Made by a program: the position numbers and the translations under genes
Notes under the pieces: model-generated
The model's input: only the letters and a program-made list of their open reading frames with translations
What the model was told of the DNA's origin: nothing
The model's database searches: none
Part shown: in pieces, positions 11,197 to 21,687 of the stretch
How positions within the stretch are numbered: the first letter of the stretch is position 1
Layout of the letters: every line of letters begins with the position of its first letter
Origin: Corythucha ciliata
Taxonomy: Eukaryota > Arthropoda > Insecta > Hemiptera > Tingidae
Length of the DNA stretch: 64,000 nucleotides
Assembly: GCA_038030265.1 (NCBI GenBank)
Contig: CM075943.1
Coordinates: forward strand, 33,976,001 to 34,040,000
Reading direction: 5' to 3'

Positions 11197-13272
11197 CAGG
11201 GTGTTAACATTAAGGTCGCACCACCGGCCAGGGTTCGATTCTGCAACTCATTTGCGGCAAAAGTTGTCCTCTGCAAAAAAAAAAAATTCACCCCGCACGA
11301 AGTCCGACTTTTTTCACTTTTAAGATTTTTTTCGTGTTATAGACATTGCGTTACTAAAACGACTGTAACTCACTTATTTCTGGCCGAAAATCAAATCTGA
11401 ATACACCGTTGGAAAGAGCGTTAAATTTACCATCTTCCCAATGCACAATAATATTTCAAATGTAGGATTCAGGGGACGAAAAATAAGCCCGAGTAGTAAA
11501 ATGTGAGAAATTACGAAAATTTGCAGAAATTTTCAAACATTTTCAACTCCGACTGAATCTGTCGGTAATCGTACACTGCAATCTTAAAAGTTGGTGTAGA
11601 ACCTCAGCTTTCTTTAGGTCTAGTCATTTTTTTTAATTAAAAAATCGAATAGGTGAGAAAACCGCGTCTGATTGAAAAAATAGGTGTTTTTTTATTTTAC
11701 TCAATTATTTAATGACTGCCAAATCTTCACAGTTTGGTGGAATAAAGGGTGGGATACGCCTGTTTTATGTTTGTTTTTTCTGTGGCTGAATCGAATGGTG
11801 GTGCTAACGATGCTCATGAATTAGTTGAGATAGGGGAATAGAGGTAGGTACGATGTTTAATATTTTAAAATGGATTCCGTTTCTACTAAGGGACGCAATT
11901 CGGGAATAGACCGTCTGATGGTAACATCTAGAAAAGACAAGCAAGAGCTATTTTATTCACTTTGGCATATTTTCGGTGTATCCTTCGTGTTGGTACCCAC
12001 TATCCGTTCTAAAACCCAATGATTCTGCCTGATTTGATCGCCGAATACGCTAATCCTCAAGCAGATCCTCTAGAAACGCTTTCTACCTATTTGATAATCT
12101 ATGCTCCGAGATAATCATGCTCGGCGTTTACATGCAGTTACAGTAAAGCGCTCCGAGTAATCAGAGTACGAGATTTATCATTCCCAAGTGAACGCATTTT
12201 TTTACACGTGGATTGGATTCAGAGGACCAATTCTATGGCCTCCTAGAAGACCGGACGTTACCCTTCTCGGCTAACGTTTGTGGAGGGACTTAAAACAGGA
12301 GTTTATAAAGATATGGTGAAAAACATCCTGAGATCGAGGATCTGCTGGATAGGATTCACATGCAGTGACTAAGAAAGGCGGAATCCAGAGGTTTCAGAAG
12401 GAGCAGTGGATGAGGTTCGCCGCATATGCCTAAACCAAAATAGCGGACACACAGAAAATATCATGCTGAGGTGAATAAAGTAGCTCTTGTTCGTCGTTTC
12501 CCGCATGTTCTCTCGTTGTTATTAGAGATAATCGGACTTTCCCCACAAATAGCAACCCTTAGTGGAAAATAAATTCATTTTTAAACATAACACCAGACTA
12601 CCCATATTCCCCTAGCTCTCCTATTTCATGAGCCACATATGCACCACCCGATTCAGCGCTAGCGTGATATGCGCGCCAACCGCTACTCGATTCAGCGAGA
12701 AAAAACAAGTAAAACCCACCCCTTATTCCACCAAACTGTCATTGCATTCAGGCAGTCATTGAATAATTGAGCAAGATAAAAAAACACCTATTCTTTTCAA
12801 TCAGACGCGGTTTTCTCACCTATTCCATTTTTTAATTTAAAAAATGACTAGACCTAATGAAAGCTGAGGTTCTACGCCAACTTTTAAGATTGCAGTGTAC
12901 GATTAACCGACAGATTCAGTCGGAGTTGAAAACGTTTGAAAATTCTGCAAATTTTCGTAATTCCTCACATTTTACTACTCAGGCTCATTTTTCGTCCCCT
13001 GAATCCTACATTTAAAATAATATTTAGCACTGGGAAGATGGTAAATTTAACGCTCTTTCCAACGGTGTATTCAGATTTGATTTTCGGCCAGAAATAAGCG
13101 AGTTACAGTCGTTTTAGTAACGCAATGTCTATAACACGAAAAAAATCTTAAAAGTGAAAAAAGTCGGACTTCGTGCGGGGTGAAATTTTTTTTTGCAGAG
13201 GACAACTTTTGCCGCAAATGAGTTGCAGAATCGAACCCTGGCCGGTGGTGCGACCTTAACGTTAACACCCTG
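11197..13272. mobile_element. Long-TIR DNA transposon E1, Tc1/mariner type
   Basis: The left arm (11197-about 11755) and right arm (about 12720-13272) are inverted copies of roughly 560 bp with modest divergence. Termini read CAGGGTGTTAAC, flanked by TA. The ~960-bp interior carries a decayed Tc1/mariner-type transposase scrap, so this is the one member of the E1-E5 chain whose superfamily can be named. The internal motif GTTGGAAAGAGCG lies 211 nt from the left end and is mirrored in the right arm. Frames inside the arms (11098-11400, 13071-13340) are two copies of the same repeat translation and are not genes. Confidence 0.85.
12190..12345 (+). pseudogene. Tc1/mariner-type transposase C-terminal relic
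   Basis: Translation from 12209 gives WIGFRGPILWPPRRPDVTLL followed by a stop, then a block resembling the W.DLK..V segment (RLWRDLKQEF). This matches the widespread insect transposase signature in which a WIGRRGPI..WPPRSPDL block surrounds the second catalytic aspartate. Only about 45 codons are recognisable; flanking sequence is littered with stops. It lies in the interior of E1 and reads in the + direction. The enzyme is dead; its family identity is the useful information. Confidence 0.65.
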
Positions 13273-13792
13273 TATAAAGGGTGTCCAATAACGAGATGCT
13301 CAGAGAAAAACCTGAGTTTAAGGCCATCATTTGGGACCAAAATGCCTATGTGACATTTTTAAAAATTCCTTTTAGTTTTCTCAGAATCGTCCATTTTACG
13401 TTATTTTGGCTTGTTACTTCTTTTTTTAGAAATGTGCTTGTTGCAAGCCTCGTAATTCTTGCAAACCCAAACCTAAGGAGCTCGTTGGAAAGAGCACAAA
13501 ATTTTCTTACAGAATAGCTCACTTAAATCATGATTAAACTACTTATTTGGCATGACAGTAGCTCAAACGGAAACAAACTTCATTTTTCAATAATTTGGAA
13601 AATTCCGGACGTGATTTTCTAAACTTTCCTAAATTGTCGACTATTATTTTTACCGCTGGAAAAACTTCCTAATTTAGTGAGCTTTCGAATGATCTATTCA
13701 CTTTTTGATGTTCGTCCATTTCGGTAGGAGAAATTAGGCAAAATGTCTGAAAAACCTCAGGTGACACGAGCAAAATGGGTTTCATGAGACTA

Positions 13793-13932
13793 AGGGCCGT
13801 ATTCAGAAACCCTCCTTTACAAAGCCTTAACTAAAGGAGTTGAAAAATGTGATGGTTTATTAAAATGTGTCATCTGTTTTGAAGCGCTTAAAGGAGACGT
13901 AAAGGTTAAGGTTGGTTTCTGAATACGGCCCA
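13793..13932. mobile_element. 140-bp MITE nested in the left arm of E2
   Basis: Ends GGGCCGTATTCAGAAACC and its inverted copy. The opposite arm of E2 lacks this insert near 14890-14910, giving a natural empty site. Flanks show TA on both sides (TA before GGGCC, TA after GGCCCA), though the empty site reads AA. An inner AAAGGAG/CTCCTTT pairing extends the hairpin. Confidence 0.8.
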
Positions 13933-13999
13933 TATTTTTTTCGCGTGTTTTTTCACTGAAATTGGTTTTCAACAGGAACAACGATCTGAAAACGACTAA

Positions 14000-14679
14000 G
14001 GGTATGTTTAAGTAGAACCGGTGACCAGAGAGGAGAGCGCCTCTAGGCCACAAGCCCGGATAATATCGGCGAGCAACAAGCTGAGAAGAAACCCCGCGGA
14101 GCTCCAACGGGCTACGAATGCAGTTGGACGAAGAGCGGAATTGTGTCTTCCGGAGCATGGAGGACACTTCGAGCAGCTGCAGAGAGAAAGAGGGTTTCTT
14201 TCTTTTATTATTTTTAATATGATTATTATTACCGTTGTCATATTTTGTGGTTAGTAGTCTCCAGATTTACTTTTTCTTTATTAATACACGAATTGATTTG
14301 TTTCTTTCTTTTAATTTGTTCTTCTTACATCTCTAAATTGCTATAGTAGAAGCGCTTAAACTACGAGGGTTAGTGGATAAAGCATGCATAAAGCTGTAGC
14401 CGTACGAGCCTACATTGTCTGACTTCTCTCGTTGAGGTTCGTCAAAAACGGACCGGTTTCAGCTGCTCGTCACGAGTTTCAGTCAAACGCTGAAGATGGC
14501 GAATAGCAGAAATCGGTCCGTTTTTGACGAACCTCAACGATGGACGACAGATGTAGGCTTCTACGGCTACAGCTTTATGCATGCTTAATTACATATTTCG
14601 TTAATCTTACTTCTTGCCCCCCTCTTCATTACTGACTCAATAAAGCTTGGATAACATAAATTATCTTTATTTCCCCTTA
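14000..14679. repeat. Centre of E2: half MITE plus unassigned sequence
   Basis: 14000-14047 is one end of the MITE that is complete at 14680-14832. The rest contains GC-rich sequence (14040-14190), a T-rich stretch (14190-14340) and the foldback at 14380-14586. Frames on both strands here (for example 14021-14254 and 13817-14167) are overlapping shadows without known motifs. Confidence 0.55.
14380..14586. repeat. Foldback with about 80-bp arms
   Basis: AAGCATGCATAAAGCTGTAG at the left is mirrored at the right end. Pairing runs through GAGGTTCGTCAAAAACGG to the centre, leaving a loop of about 45 nt. Mismatches are few, so the hairpin is relatively young or maintained. It sits in the spacer between the arms of E2. 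No target duplication was identified. Confidence 0.8.
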
Positions 14680-14832
14680 GGGTATGTTTATGTAAGAGCG
14701 GTGAATAAAGAGGAGAGCTGCGAGGAGAGTGTAGCCGAGAAAAATGTCATGTTAGTTCCGGCGCAGTTTTTAGGGCCACTTTCTTGCCTAGAGGCGCTCT
14801 CCTTTTTGGTCACCGGTTCTACATAAACATAC
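14680..14832. mobile_element. About 153-bp MITE in the centre of E2
   Basis: The left end GGTATGTTTATGTAAGAGCG pairs with the right end, whose reverse complement is GTATGTTTATGTAGAACCGG. Pairing extends through GGTGACC and AAGGAGAGCGCCTCTAGGC. A half copy in the same orientation sits at 14000-14047, so the region between them is bounded by direct repeats. Confidence 0.7.
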
Positions 14833-15420
14833 ATAGTCGTTTTCAGATCGTTGTTCCTGTTGAAAACCAATTTCAGTGAAAAGACGCCCGAAAAAAATTT
14901 GTCTCATGTAACTCATTTTGCACGTGTCGCCTGAGATTTTTCAGACATTTTGCCTAATTACTCCTACCAAAATGGACGAATATCAAAAAGTGAATAGATC
15001 ATTCGAAAGCTCACTAAATTAGGAAGTTTTTCCAGCGGTAAAAATAATAGTCGACAATTTAGGAAAGTTTAGAAAATCACGTCCGGAATTTTCCAAATTA
15101 TTGAAAAATGAAGTTTGTTTCCGTTTGAGCTACTGTCATGCCAAATAAATGTAGTTTAATCATGATTTAAGTGAGCTATTCTGTAAGAAAATTTTGTGCT
15201 CTTTCCAACGAGCTCCTTAGTTTTGGGTTTGCAAGAATTACGAGGCTTGCAACAAGCACATTTCTAAAAAAAGAAGTAACAAGCCAAAATAACGTAAAAT
15301 GGACGATTCTGAGAAAACTAAAAGGAATTTTTAAAAATGTCACATAGGCATTTTGGTCCCAAATGATGGCCTTAAACTCAGGTTTTTCTCTGAGCATCTC
15401 GTTATTGGACACCCTGTATA

Positions 15421-16871
15421 GTGGAACAGGATAAGTGTGACAAAAAAAATTGGGTGAAAGTAGGCCTCATTTATGATCGAAAACACCCTTTGTACCATGG
15501 TCCGAAAATCAAAACCCTACGAGATATGATTTTTCTAACGTTTTTCATGACTCACGTCACTTTTCTTAACTAAATGGGAATAACTCAGTTTCCAGCTGAC
15601 ATTTTGCAACTTTTGATGACAGATTCGGAAACAGCACATTTTTTTTCTGTCAGGATTAGCCATTTACGATGAAATTCAACCATTTTCTGGGGGCTCTTGA
15701 GCTGCTCAAAGTTTTGCAAATCGAGGATTTCTAATTTTTCAAAAAAGTCAACCCCCGCTTTTCTTTTCGAAATTTGGGCGCACCGACATCCCATGGGTCG
15801 GAAAAACTTCCCCAATGTGTCCTTTTTGAAATTACTCATGAACGTATTTTTAGTTAATCAGTGATTTTTTGGCAGAAATGACCATTTCTTAGAAAAAAGA
15901 ATGGGTTTTCTCTTCAAAATCGCTTGTTTCGACCTACAACATTTGAACGAGCTTTGTGTTTTTTAGCATGATTGACGTCATTAAAGCATCATCCAAAGTT
16001 TTCCCTTGAACGGGGAGGACTGTGTACGCCTGTCAAAGTCCAAAAAATGTCGCTCCCGCAGCTAGCTGTCGGATAGAGTGCATTTCTCTACTGCGAATTT
16101 CAAATTCGTATTCGAATCGGAAATTGGTAACAACAAGTAGAGTCATTAAGTGCACTAATTTCGTCGAATAACAGGTAAATACGCCGAAATTGGCAGTAGT
16201 GAAATGCACCCTTGCCGACAGCCAGCTGCCGGAGCGACAGTTTTTGATATTTTCGTAGGATTGCGCATTCCATTCGGTTCGAAGGAAAACTTTGGATAAG
16301 GCTTTATTGAGTTTTAGCATGTTTTGAATCACAAAGCTCGTTCAAATTGGGTTGGTCAAAACAAGCGATTTTTAAGAGAAAAATCATTCTTTTTTTCCAA
16401 GAAATGGCCTTTCTGCCGAAAACTCGCTGAAGAGCTAAAAAAAAACGTTCATGAGTAATTTTACAAAGGACAAATTGAAGAAGTTTTTCCGACCCATGGG
16501 ATGTCGATACGCTTAGATTTAGTGTAGAGAAGTGGAGGCTGAATTTTTTGAAAAATTAGAGATCCACGATTTGCAAAACTTTGAGCATCTCTAGAGCCCA
16601 CAGAAAATAGTTGAATTTTATCGAAAATGGCTATTCATGTCAGAAAAAAGTGTGCTCTTTCCAAATCCATCGTCAAAAGTTGCAAATGTCAGCTGTAAAC
16701 TGATCTATTCGCATTTAGTTAAGAAAAGTGATGCAAGCTTCAAAAAACGTTTAAAAAATCATATCTCGTAGGATTTTGATTTTCGGACCATGGTTTATAG
16801 GGTGTTTTCGATCGCAAATGAGGCCTATTTTCACCCAATTTTTTTTGCCACACTTATCCTGTTCCACCCAG
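15421..16871. mobile_element. Long-TIR non-autonomous element E3
   Basis: Arms of about 600 bp (15421-16020 and about 16255-16871) are inverted copies. Ends read (CTG)GGTGGAACAGG; the left end has lost a few terminal bases. The GGAAA(G/C)AGCACA motif is about 205 nt from each end (15624, 16666). Arms are more diverged than those of E2 or E4. The short centre holds another MITE. A partial E3-like arm end also occurs at about 26815-26900 (shared block TTTCGGACCATGGT). Confidence 0.8.
16046..16252. mobile_element. About 207-bp MITE in the centre of E3
   Basis: GTCGCTCCCGCAGCTAGCTG at the left mirrors CAGCTGCCGGAGCGAC at the right, with pairing through GTGCATTTC and an ACTGC block. Related sequence is found as one-sided copies at about 10890-10930, 20335-20370 and 23750-23785, so the family is dispersed in this window. 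Confidence 0.7.
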
Positions 16872-16875
16872 TATA

Positions 16876-18782
16876 CAGGGTGTTCGAAAATTCGACGCTC
16901 AGCCGAAAACTGGTCATAGTACAGCTGATTTGTGGTCGAAATTACTAAATTCACTTTTCCGGAATTCCACCATCTTTAATTTTTTTGTGGGGCTATATAT
17001 TTTTTGAAATACTTGCTCCCGGCCGCTCTAGAATCAATTCTAGCCCAAAACTAATTGGGTCATTCGAAAGAGCGCACAATTATCTTTAAAATGACTGTAT
17101 TTTATTATGAATTTGGCCATTTTTTCAGGGTACTAACGCTGCTGGAAAGTGATATTTTTTCATGTTTGTATCCTTCCCTTGTTTTTCAGCTGCGATTTTC
17201 TCCCACTCCTTAAAGGAAAATATTTTTTGGGGTTTATTGGAAAAACTTCCTCATTTTGTTAGCTTTCAAGTGGAGTGTAATAGTCTCGGGATATTACAAG
17301 AATTCGCGAAGAAGTAGCTGTTTGAAGAGTAAAAACCGATGGGCTTTGTGAAGAATAACAGACTTTTTTAGAGGATAAGAATGTTTTGAAGCCAGAGTTG
17401 GTGAGGTGAGAGACAGGGACCTCTCGGAGTGTCTGAATGTAAGCTAATAAATTACAAAAAGTACAAGAACAGCAATTGAAAAAACAGCCGATATTCGGAA
17501 TTAGTGATGGGTAATGAATGAGGGGAACGATAACTGATTGAGCCAAAGTTCTCCTTGTGCGAAAAGGGACATCAACCAGGAATTTGGCGACGTTTTTGTG
17601 CATTACAAGAAGACGTAATCGTTGAAACAATCGCGAAAAATTAAATGCCAAAGAATTTGCATTTTCATTTTTCCTATAAGCACATTCACTCGAAACTGGG
17701 GTTGGTAATGTAATGAGTTACCTTCGTGGCATGGGGATTAAACGCCCAATACACGGGAACTTCAGCAATTTTAAATCCTTAATCGGGGTGATCCCTCAGA
17801 TACCTCCTTAACCTAAAACGTCGAGGTATGACGAGCAGAAAATCATTTACGACTCTTTCCTCATCAGTAGATTCCTATACACCGATTATTTGCGGTTCTG
17901 CTCTTTTTGAGCGCATTGAGGACGTTTTATATCCGTTGGGAGACCAGTGAAAGTATTTCTGCGTTACTGCTAAAAACTCATCCAAATTCTGTTTTACGAA
18001 GGCAGCGCCGAATCTTGGTTGATGTCGGTCTACACATAAGGAGGAACATTTGGTTGCAGATGAAGGGTCGCTCTTTCCACAATGAACGGCACTTCGTACT
18101 TTTTCCTCATTCTTAATCACTTTTTCCTTAAACATTGGCTGTTTTTTTCAATTATTACTTATTTATCTATGCCGTTCTTGTAACTTATTAGCTCACATTC
18201 AGACATTCTGAGAGGCCCTGCCTCTCCCCTCACCAACTCTGGCTTCAAAACATACTTCTAATCAAAAACGATCTCTCATTCCCCATCAAAGCCCGTCGGT
18301 TTTTACTATTCAAACAGCTACTTCTTCACAAATACTTGTAAAATCCCGAGGCTATATTGCACTCCATTTGAAAGCTGATAAAATGAGGAAGTTTTTCCAA
18401 TAAACCCAAAAAAATATTTTCCTTTAAGGAGTGGGAGAAAATCGCAGCTGAAAAACATGGGAAAGATACAAAGATATAAAAAAACATCACTTTCCAGCAG
18501 CTTTAGCGCCCTGAGGAAATGACCAAAGTAATACAACACAGTCATTTTGAAGAAAATTGTGCGCGCTTTCGAATGACCCAATTAGTTTTGAGCTAGAATT
18601 GATTCTAGAGGGGCCGGGAGCAAGTATTCCAAAAAAAAATATAGCCCCACGAAAAAATTAAAGATGGTGTAATAACTCGAAAACCAAGCTGAATTCCGGA
18701 AAAGTGAATTTAGTAATTTCGACCACAAATCAGCTGTACTATGACCAGTTTTCGGCTGAGCATCGAATTTTCGAACACCCTG
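16876..18782. mobile_element. Long-TIR non-autonomous element E4
   Basis: Arms of about 610-650 bp (16876-17490 and 18135-18782) are inverted copies ending in CAGGGTGTTCGAAAATTCG. The motif ATTCGAAAGAGCGCACAA lies 186-208 nt from each end. The interior (about 17490-18135, 640 bp) has frames of 69-130 codons on both strands, none resembling a transposase. It may be foreign sequence captured between the arms; I do not recognise it. Confidence 0.85.
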
Positions 18783-18794
18783 TATACACGTATA

Positions 18795-19374
18795 CAGGGT
18801 GTACAAAAAGCGACTGGACAGAGAAAAACCAGTGAAGGGGCAACTCATTTCTGATCGAATTGACTATTTGCACTTTTCCGAAATTCCGCTTTGTTTCCGA
18901 GATATCCGCCATTTTCTGCTTTTTTCAGAAATAGCTCGCTGCACTCGCAATAATTTTTGCAATGGCAAAAATGATGAGCCCATTGGAAAGAGCACAAACC
19001 TTTCTATTTAAAGAGCGTATTTTTATCTAGATCAGACGACATCTACTACGTTTTGAATTAGCTTATTACCGAGGAAACTTAATTCCGGAAGTATTGGTGA
19101 TATGGTGATGTGGTCAGAAAACTAGGTTTTTTCGCCAATAAGCTGATTCAAAACGTAGTAAATAGAAAATTGTGTGCTCTTCCCAAGGGGCTTATCAGTT
19201 TTGCCGTTGCAACAATTTCTGCGTGTGCAACAAGCTGTTTATGTAAAAATCAGAAAATGGCGGATATCTCGGAAACAAAGCGGAATTTCGGAAAAGTGCA
19301 AATAGTAATTTCGATCAGAAATGAGTTGCCCCTTCTCTGGTTTTTCTCTGTCCAGTCGCTTTTTGTTCACCCTG
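18795..19374. mobile_element. Short long-TIR element E5
   Basis: Arms of about 270 bp start with CAGGGTG(T/A)AC and AAAAAGCGACTGG and surround a small centre. The motif ATTGGAAAGAGCACAAAC lies 187 nt from the left end; the right arm carries GGGAAGAGCACACAATTTTC at a similar depth. The right half of E5 was copied with the segmental duplication and reappears at 21688-21896. Confidence 0.85.
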
Positions 19375-19387
19375 TATATGGCCGTTT

Positions 19388-20150
19388 TCTTGTTAGCACG
19401 ATAACTCTTGTAGAAGTTAATTTAGCGGAACGCGCTTTGGCACAAAAATCAGTAGTCATAAGGCCCTGTCGGTATAGCATTTGGGTTAAATCGGTCAAAG
19501 TGGAGGGGGGAAAATAGGGCTTGAAATGGTCAAAAAATCACTACAAATCCCCAGTTGATTCTAGAAGCATCATATTCGGTACGTATACTCCATAATAGAC
19601 TAGCCTTTGATTCCCATTTTAATTTTTTGAAAAAGTCAAGGTGGAGGGGGTGGTGCCCCCAGGGTGGAAGTAAGTCTGTGGTCTTGTTAGCACGATAACG
19701 CTCGAAGAAATTAATTTAGTGGAACGCGCTTTGGCACAAAAATCAGTAGTCATAAGTCCCCGGTCGGTTTTCCAATTGGGCCCAATCGGTCGTAGTGGAG
19801 GGGGGGGATAGGGCTTGAAATGGTCAAAAAATCACTACAAATCACCAGTTGAATCTAGAAGCGTCATATTCGTTACAAATACTCCATATTAGACTAGCCT
19901 TTGATTCCCATTTTAATTTTTTGAAAAAGTCAAGTAGGAGGGGGTGGTGCCCCCAGGGTGGAAGTAAGTGTGTGGTCTTGTTAGCATGATAACTCTCGAA
20001 GAAATTAATTTATCGGAACGAGATTTGGCCCGGAAATTAGTAGTCATACGACCTCGGTTGGTATTGCATTTGGGCCAAATCGGTCGACTTGGAATGGGGG
20101 GGGGGGGTAATATGGCTTGAACTGGTAAAAAAAATCACTACAAATCACCA
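19388..20150 (+). repeat. ~296-bp satellite array, three units (copy A)
   Basis: Units begin with CTTGTTAGCACGATAAC at 19389, 19683 and 19977 (spacing 294). Each contains AATCACTACAAATC, a GGAGGGGGTGGTGCCCCC block and a short G run. Three unit types can be told apart: the ACTCTTGTAG type, the CGCTCGAAG type and the ATGATAACTCTCG type. The third runs into unique sequence near 20150. Confidence 0.9.
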
Positions 20151-21687
20151 GTTGGTTCCAGAAGCATTATATTCGGTACGATGATTTCATTTTGAAGTAG
20201 CCTTTGATTCCCATTAAGTTCAGCTTAAACAAACCCGGCATCAAACAGTACGAGGAAGGGTCAAACATTAACGAAACAAATCATGGTCTCAACATTATTA
20301 CTTCTGGGACAGCTTAGGGTATCCGCGTACGAAATGAAATGCACTCTTTGCGACCGCCAGCTGCCGGAACGAAATTTTTTTAAATTATGTCGAGTCCCGC
20401 ACTTTGTAGCGCCAGGCCTTTTTCTTAGAATATATAGCTGACAAAATTTGCCTCAACTTTGTCCCCAAGAACGTCTTGGGTACGTTCTTTCTAATATATG
20501 TAGATCGATAAGTTTCTTATGGACCGAAAGAAGAGGTAAATTCAGGTAACTTTCTAAACACGTGTTCCTAGAACCATCTGGAAATTTGGGTTCTCAGGGT
20601 CCATTAGAACTTGTCAAGTTATAGTTTCCAACATGCTTTCCTAAATAACAGACTCGTCGAAAGAGTGTGAATTTTCAACGTAAAAGTTCATGTGCGCTGT
20701 ACAGTTGGGTGAAATATAAAAAAAGAAGATCGTACGGTTGTGCGGAATTTCCTAAAGGTTTAAATGAAATGAGACATTGAAATTCAGGATTGGTGCAGAA
20801 ATATGGTGATAATTTACGTAACGCCGAGATGGCGAGGTAAGATTGGAGGGGGGTCGAGGAAACACATGTATAACTCCCCCTAATGTTCACTCTTCACTAG
20901 TGTGATTCTCATGCAATAGGGTGCGCTACTGTCTGGCTAAATTTATTCCCCTTTTTTCTCAGCAACCTCTTATTTTTTTTCAATTCTGAAAATGGTATAA
21001 TTCTCAGCAAATGAAACTACAGGGAGCTAGCATTGTGGATTTTTATTAACAATTTTCATTACAATTCACCAATCGCAATTTGGCGTTAGAAAAATAGTTA
21101 AAAATAAAACAAGGTTCAGCCCAAATTCTCACTAGCCCATATTGAACAAAAATTAATCATTTAATACATTTTGTTGCGAAATAGCGCCCCAATCAGGATT
21201 TTACGGTAGACAATGCATTATTTAAAAAAACGGATGGTCGGGTGGGGGAGTAAACACAAGGCTGCTTCTTCAAGGCCGAGAAGTGTAGGCGAGTCGTCAC
21301 CGAGGGGTGGAAGTTTGTGGGTGGTGCCCCCCTTAGTCCGGTCGGACCGTGCGGTGCGGTCCGCCTGCTTGCTGGCTTCTTTCTTTCTTATGCCTGATGA
21401 AATTGAAAAAACCACTTTTAGTATTAATAGTACCTGAACGAGCCCCGAAAATCGTGACTCATTTGTATACAGGATCACAGCTGTAGGTACCTTGGTTCTA
21501 AAAGGGTTAATGTCCAATTTTCGTGAAATCCCGCTAAGGGCTCTGGTGTTCTCTACATAAGACATAGTGCTGGTGCAAAAAAGGGACGTATTGAAAAGCC
21601 GCCTATCTCATCACATCCTGGTGCAAAAATGGCCAATGTGCTCATTGAAAAATGAATGAATCCGCGCAAATCACATTAAAATAAATT
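20151..21687 (+). repeat. Non-satellite part of copy A
   Basis: The first 230 bp match the module at 10700-10935. 20390-20640 shares blocks with 25329-25455 and 57457-57500 (for example CCCGCACTT and GTAGCGCCAGG). A GTCGAAAGAGTGTGAATTTT block near 20656 resembles the E-family internal motif. The remainder to 21687 is non-coding and is seen only in this duplicated block. No gene is recognised. Confidence 0.6.

Larger units (their letters stand above)
13277..15416. mobile_element. Long-TIR non-autonomous element E2
   Basis: The left arm 13277-13998 (minus a nested MITE) pairs with the right arm 14834-15416. Termini are AGGGTGTCC at both ends, the left one mutated at its first base. The motif GTTGGAAAGAGCACAAA lies 207-208 nt from each end (13484, 15209). 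The centre holds only other small inverted-repeat elements and no transposase sequence. The identical short frames at 13281-13517 (+) and 15176-15412 (-) are the two arms being translated and do not indicate a gene. Confidence 0.85.
19165..21687 (+). repeat. Segmental duplication, copy A (about 2.5 kb)
   Basis: This block contains the right half of E5, a three-unit satellite array, the satellite tail and about 1.3 kb of non-coding sequence ending in ATTGAAA. It is repeated immediately downstream as copy B with only scattered single-base and homopolymer differences. Frames in it (such as 20675-20890 and 21218-21565) reappear unchanged in copy B, as expected from the high identity. Confidence 0.9.

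Noticed and set aside
11225..11240. Pol III B-box-like GGTTCGATTCT in the E1 TIR
   Set aside because: It lies in both arms as part of the TIR, with no A box at the proper distance and no fold; taken as coincidence.
11197..19374. Many 60-130-codon frames within the E1-E5 arms
   Set aside because: The same peptides appear from both arms on opposite strands (for example 13281-13517 and 15176-15412), as expected for inverted repeats.
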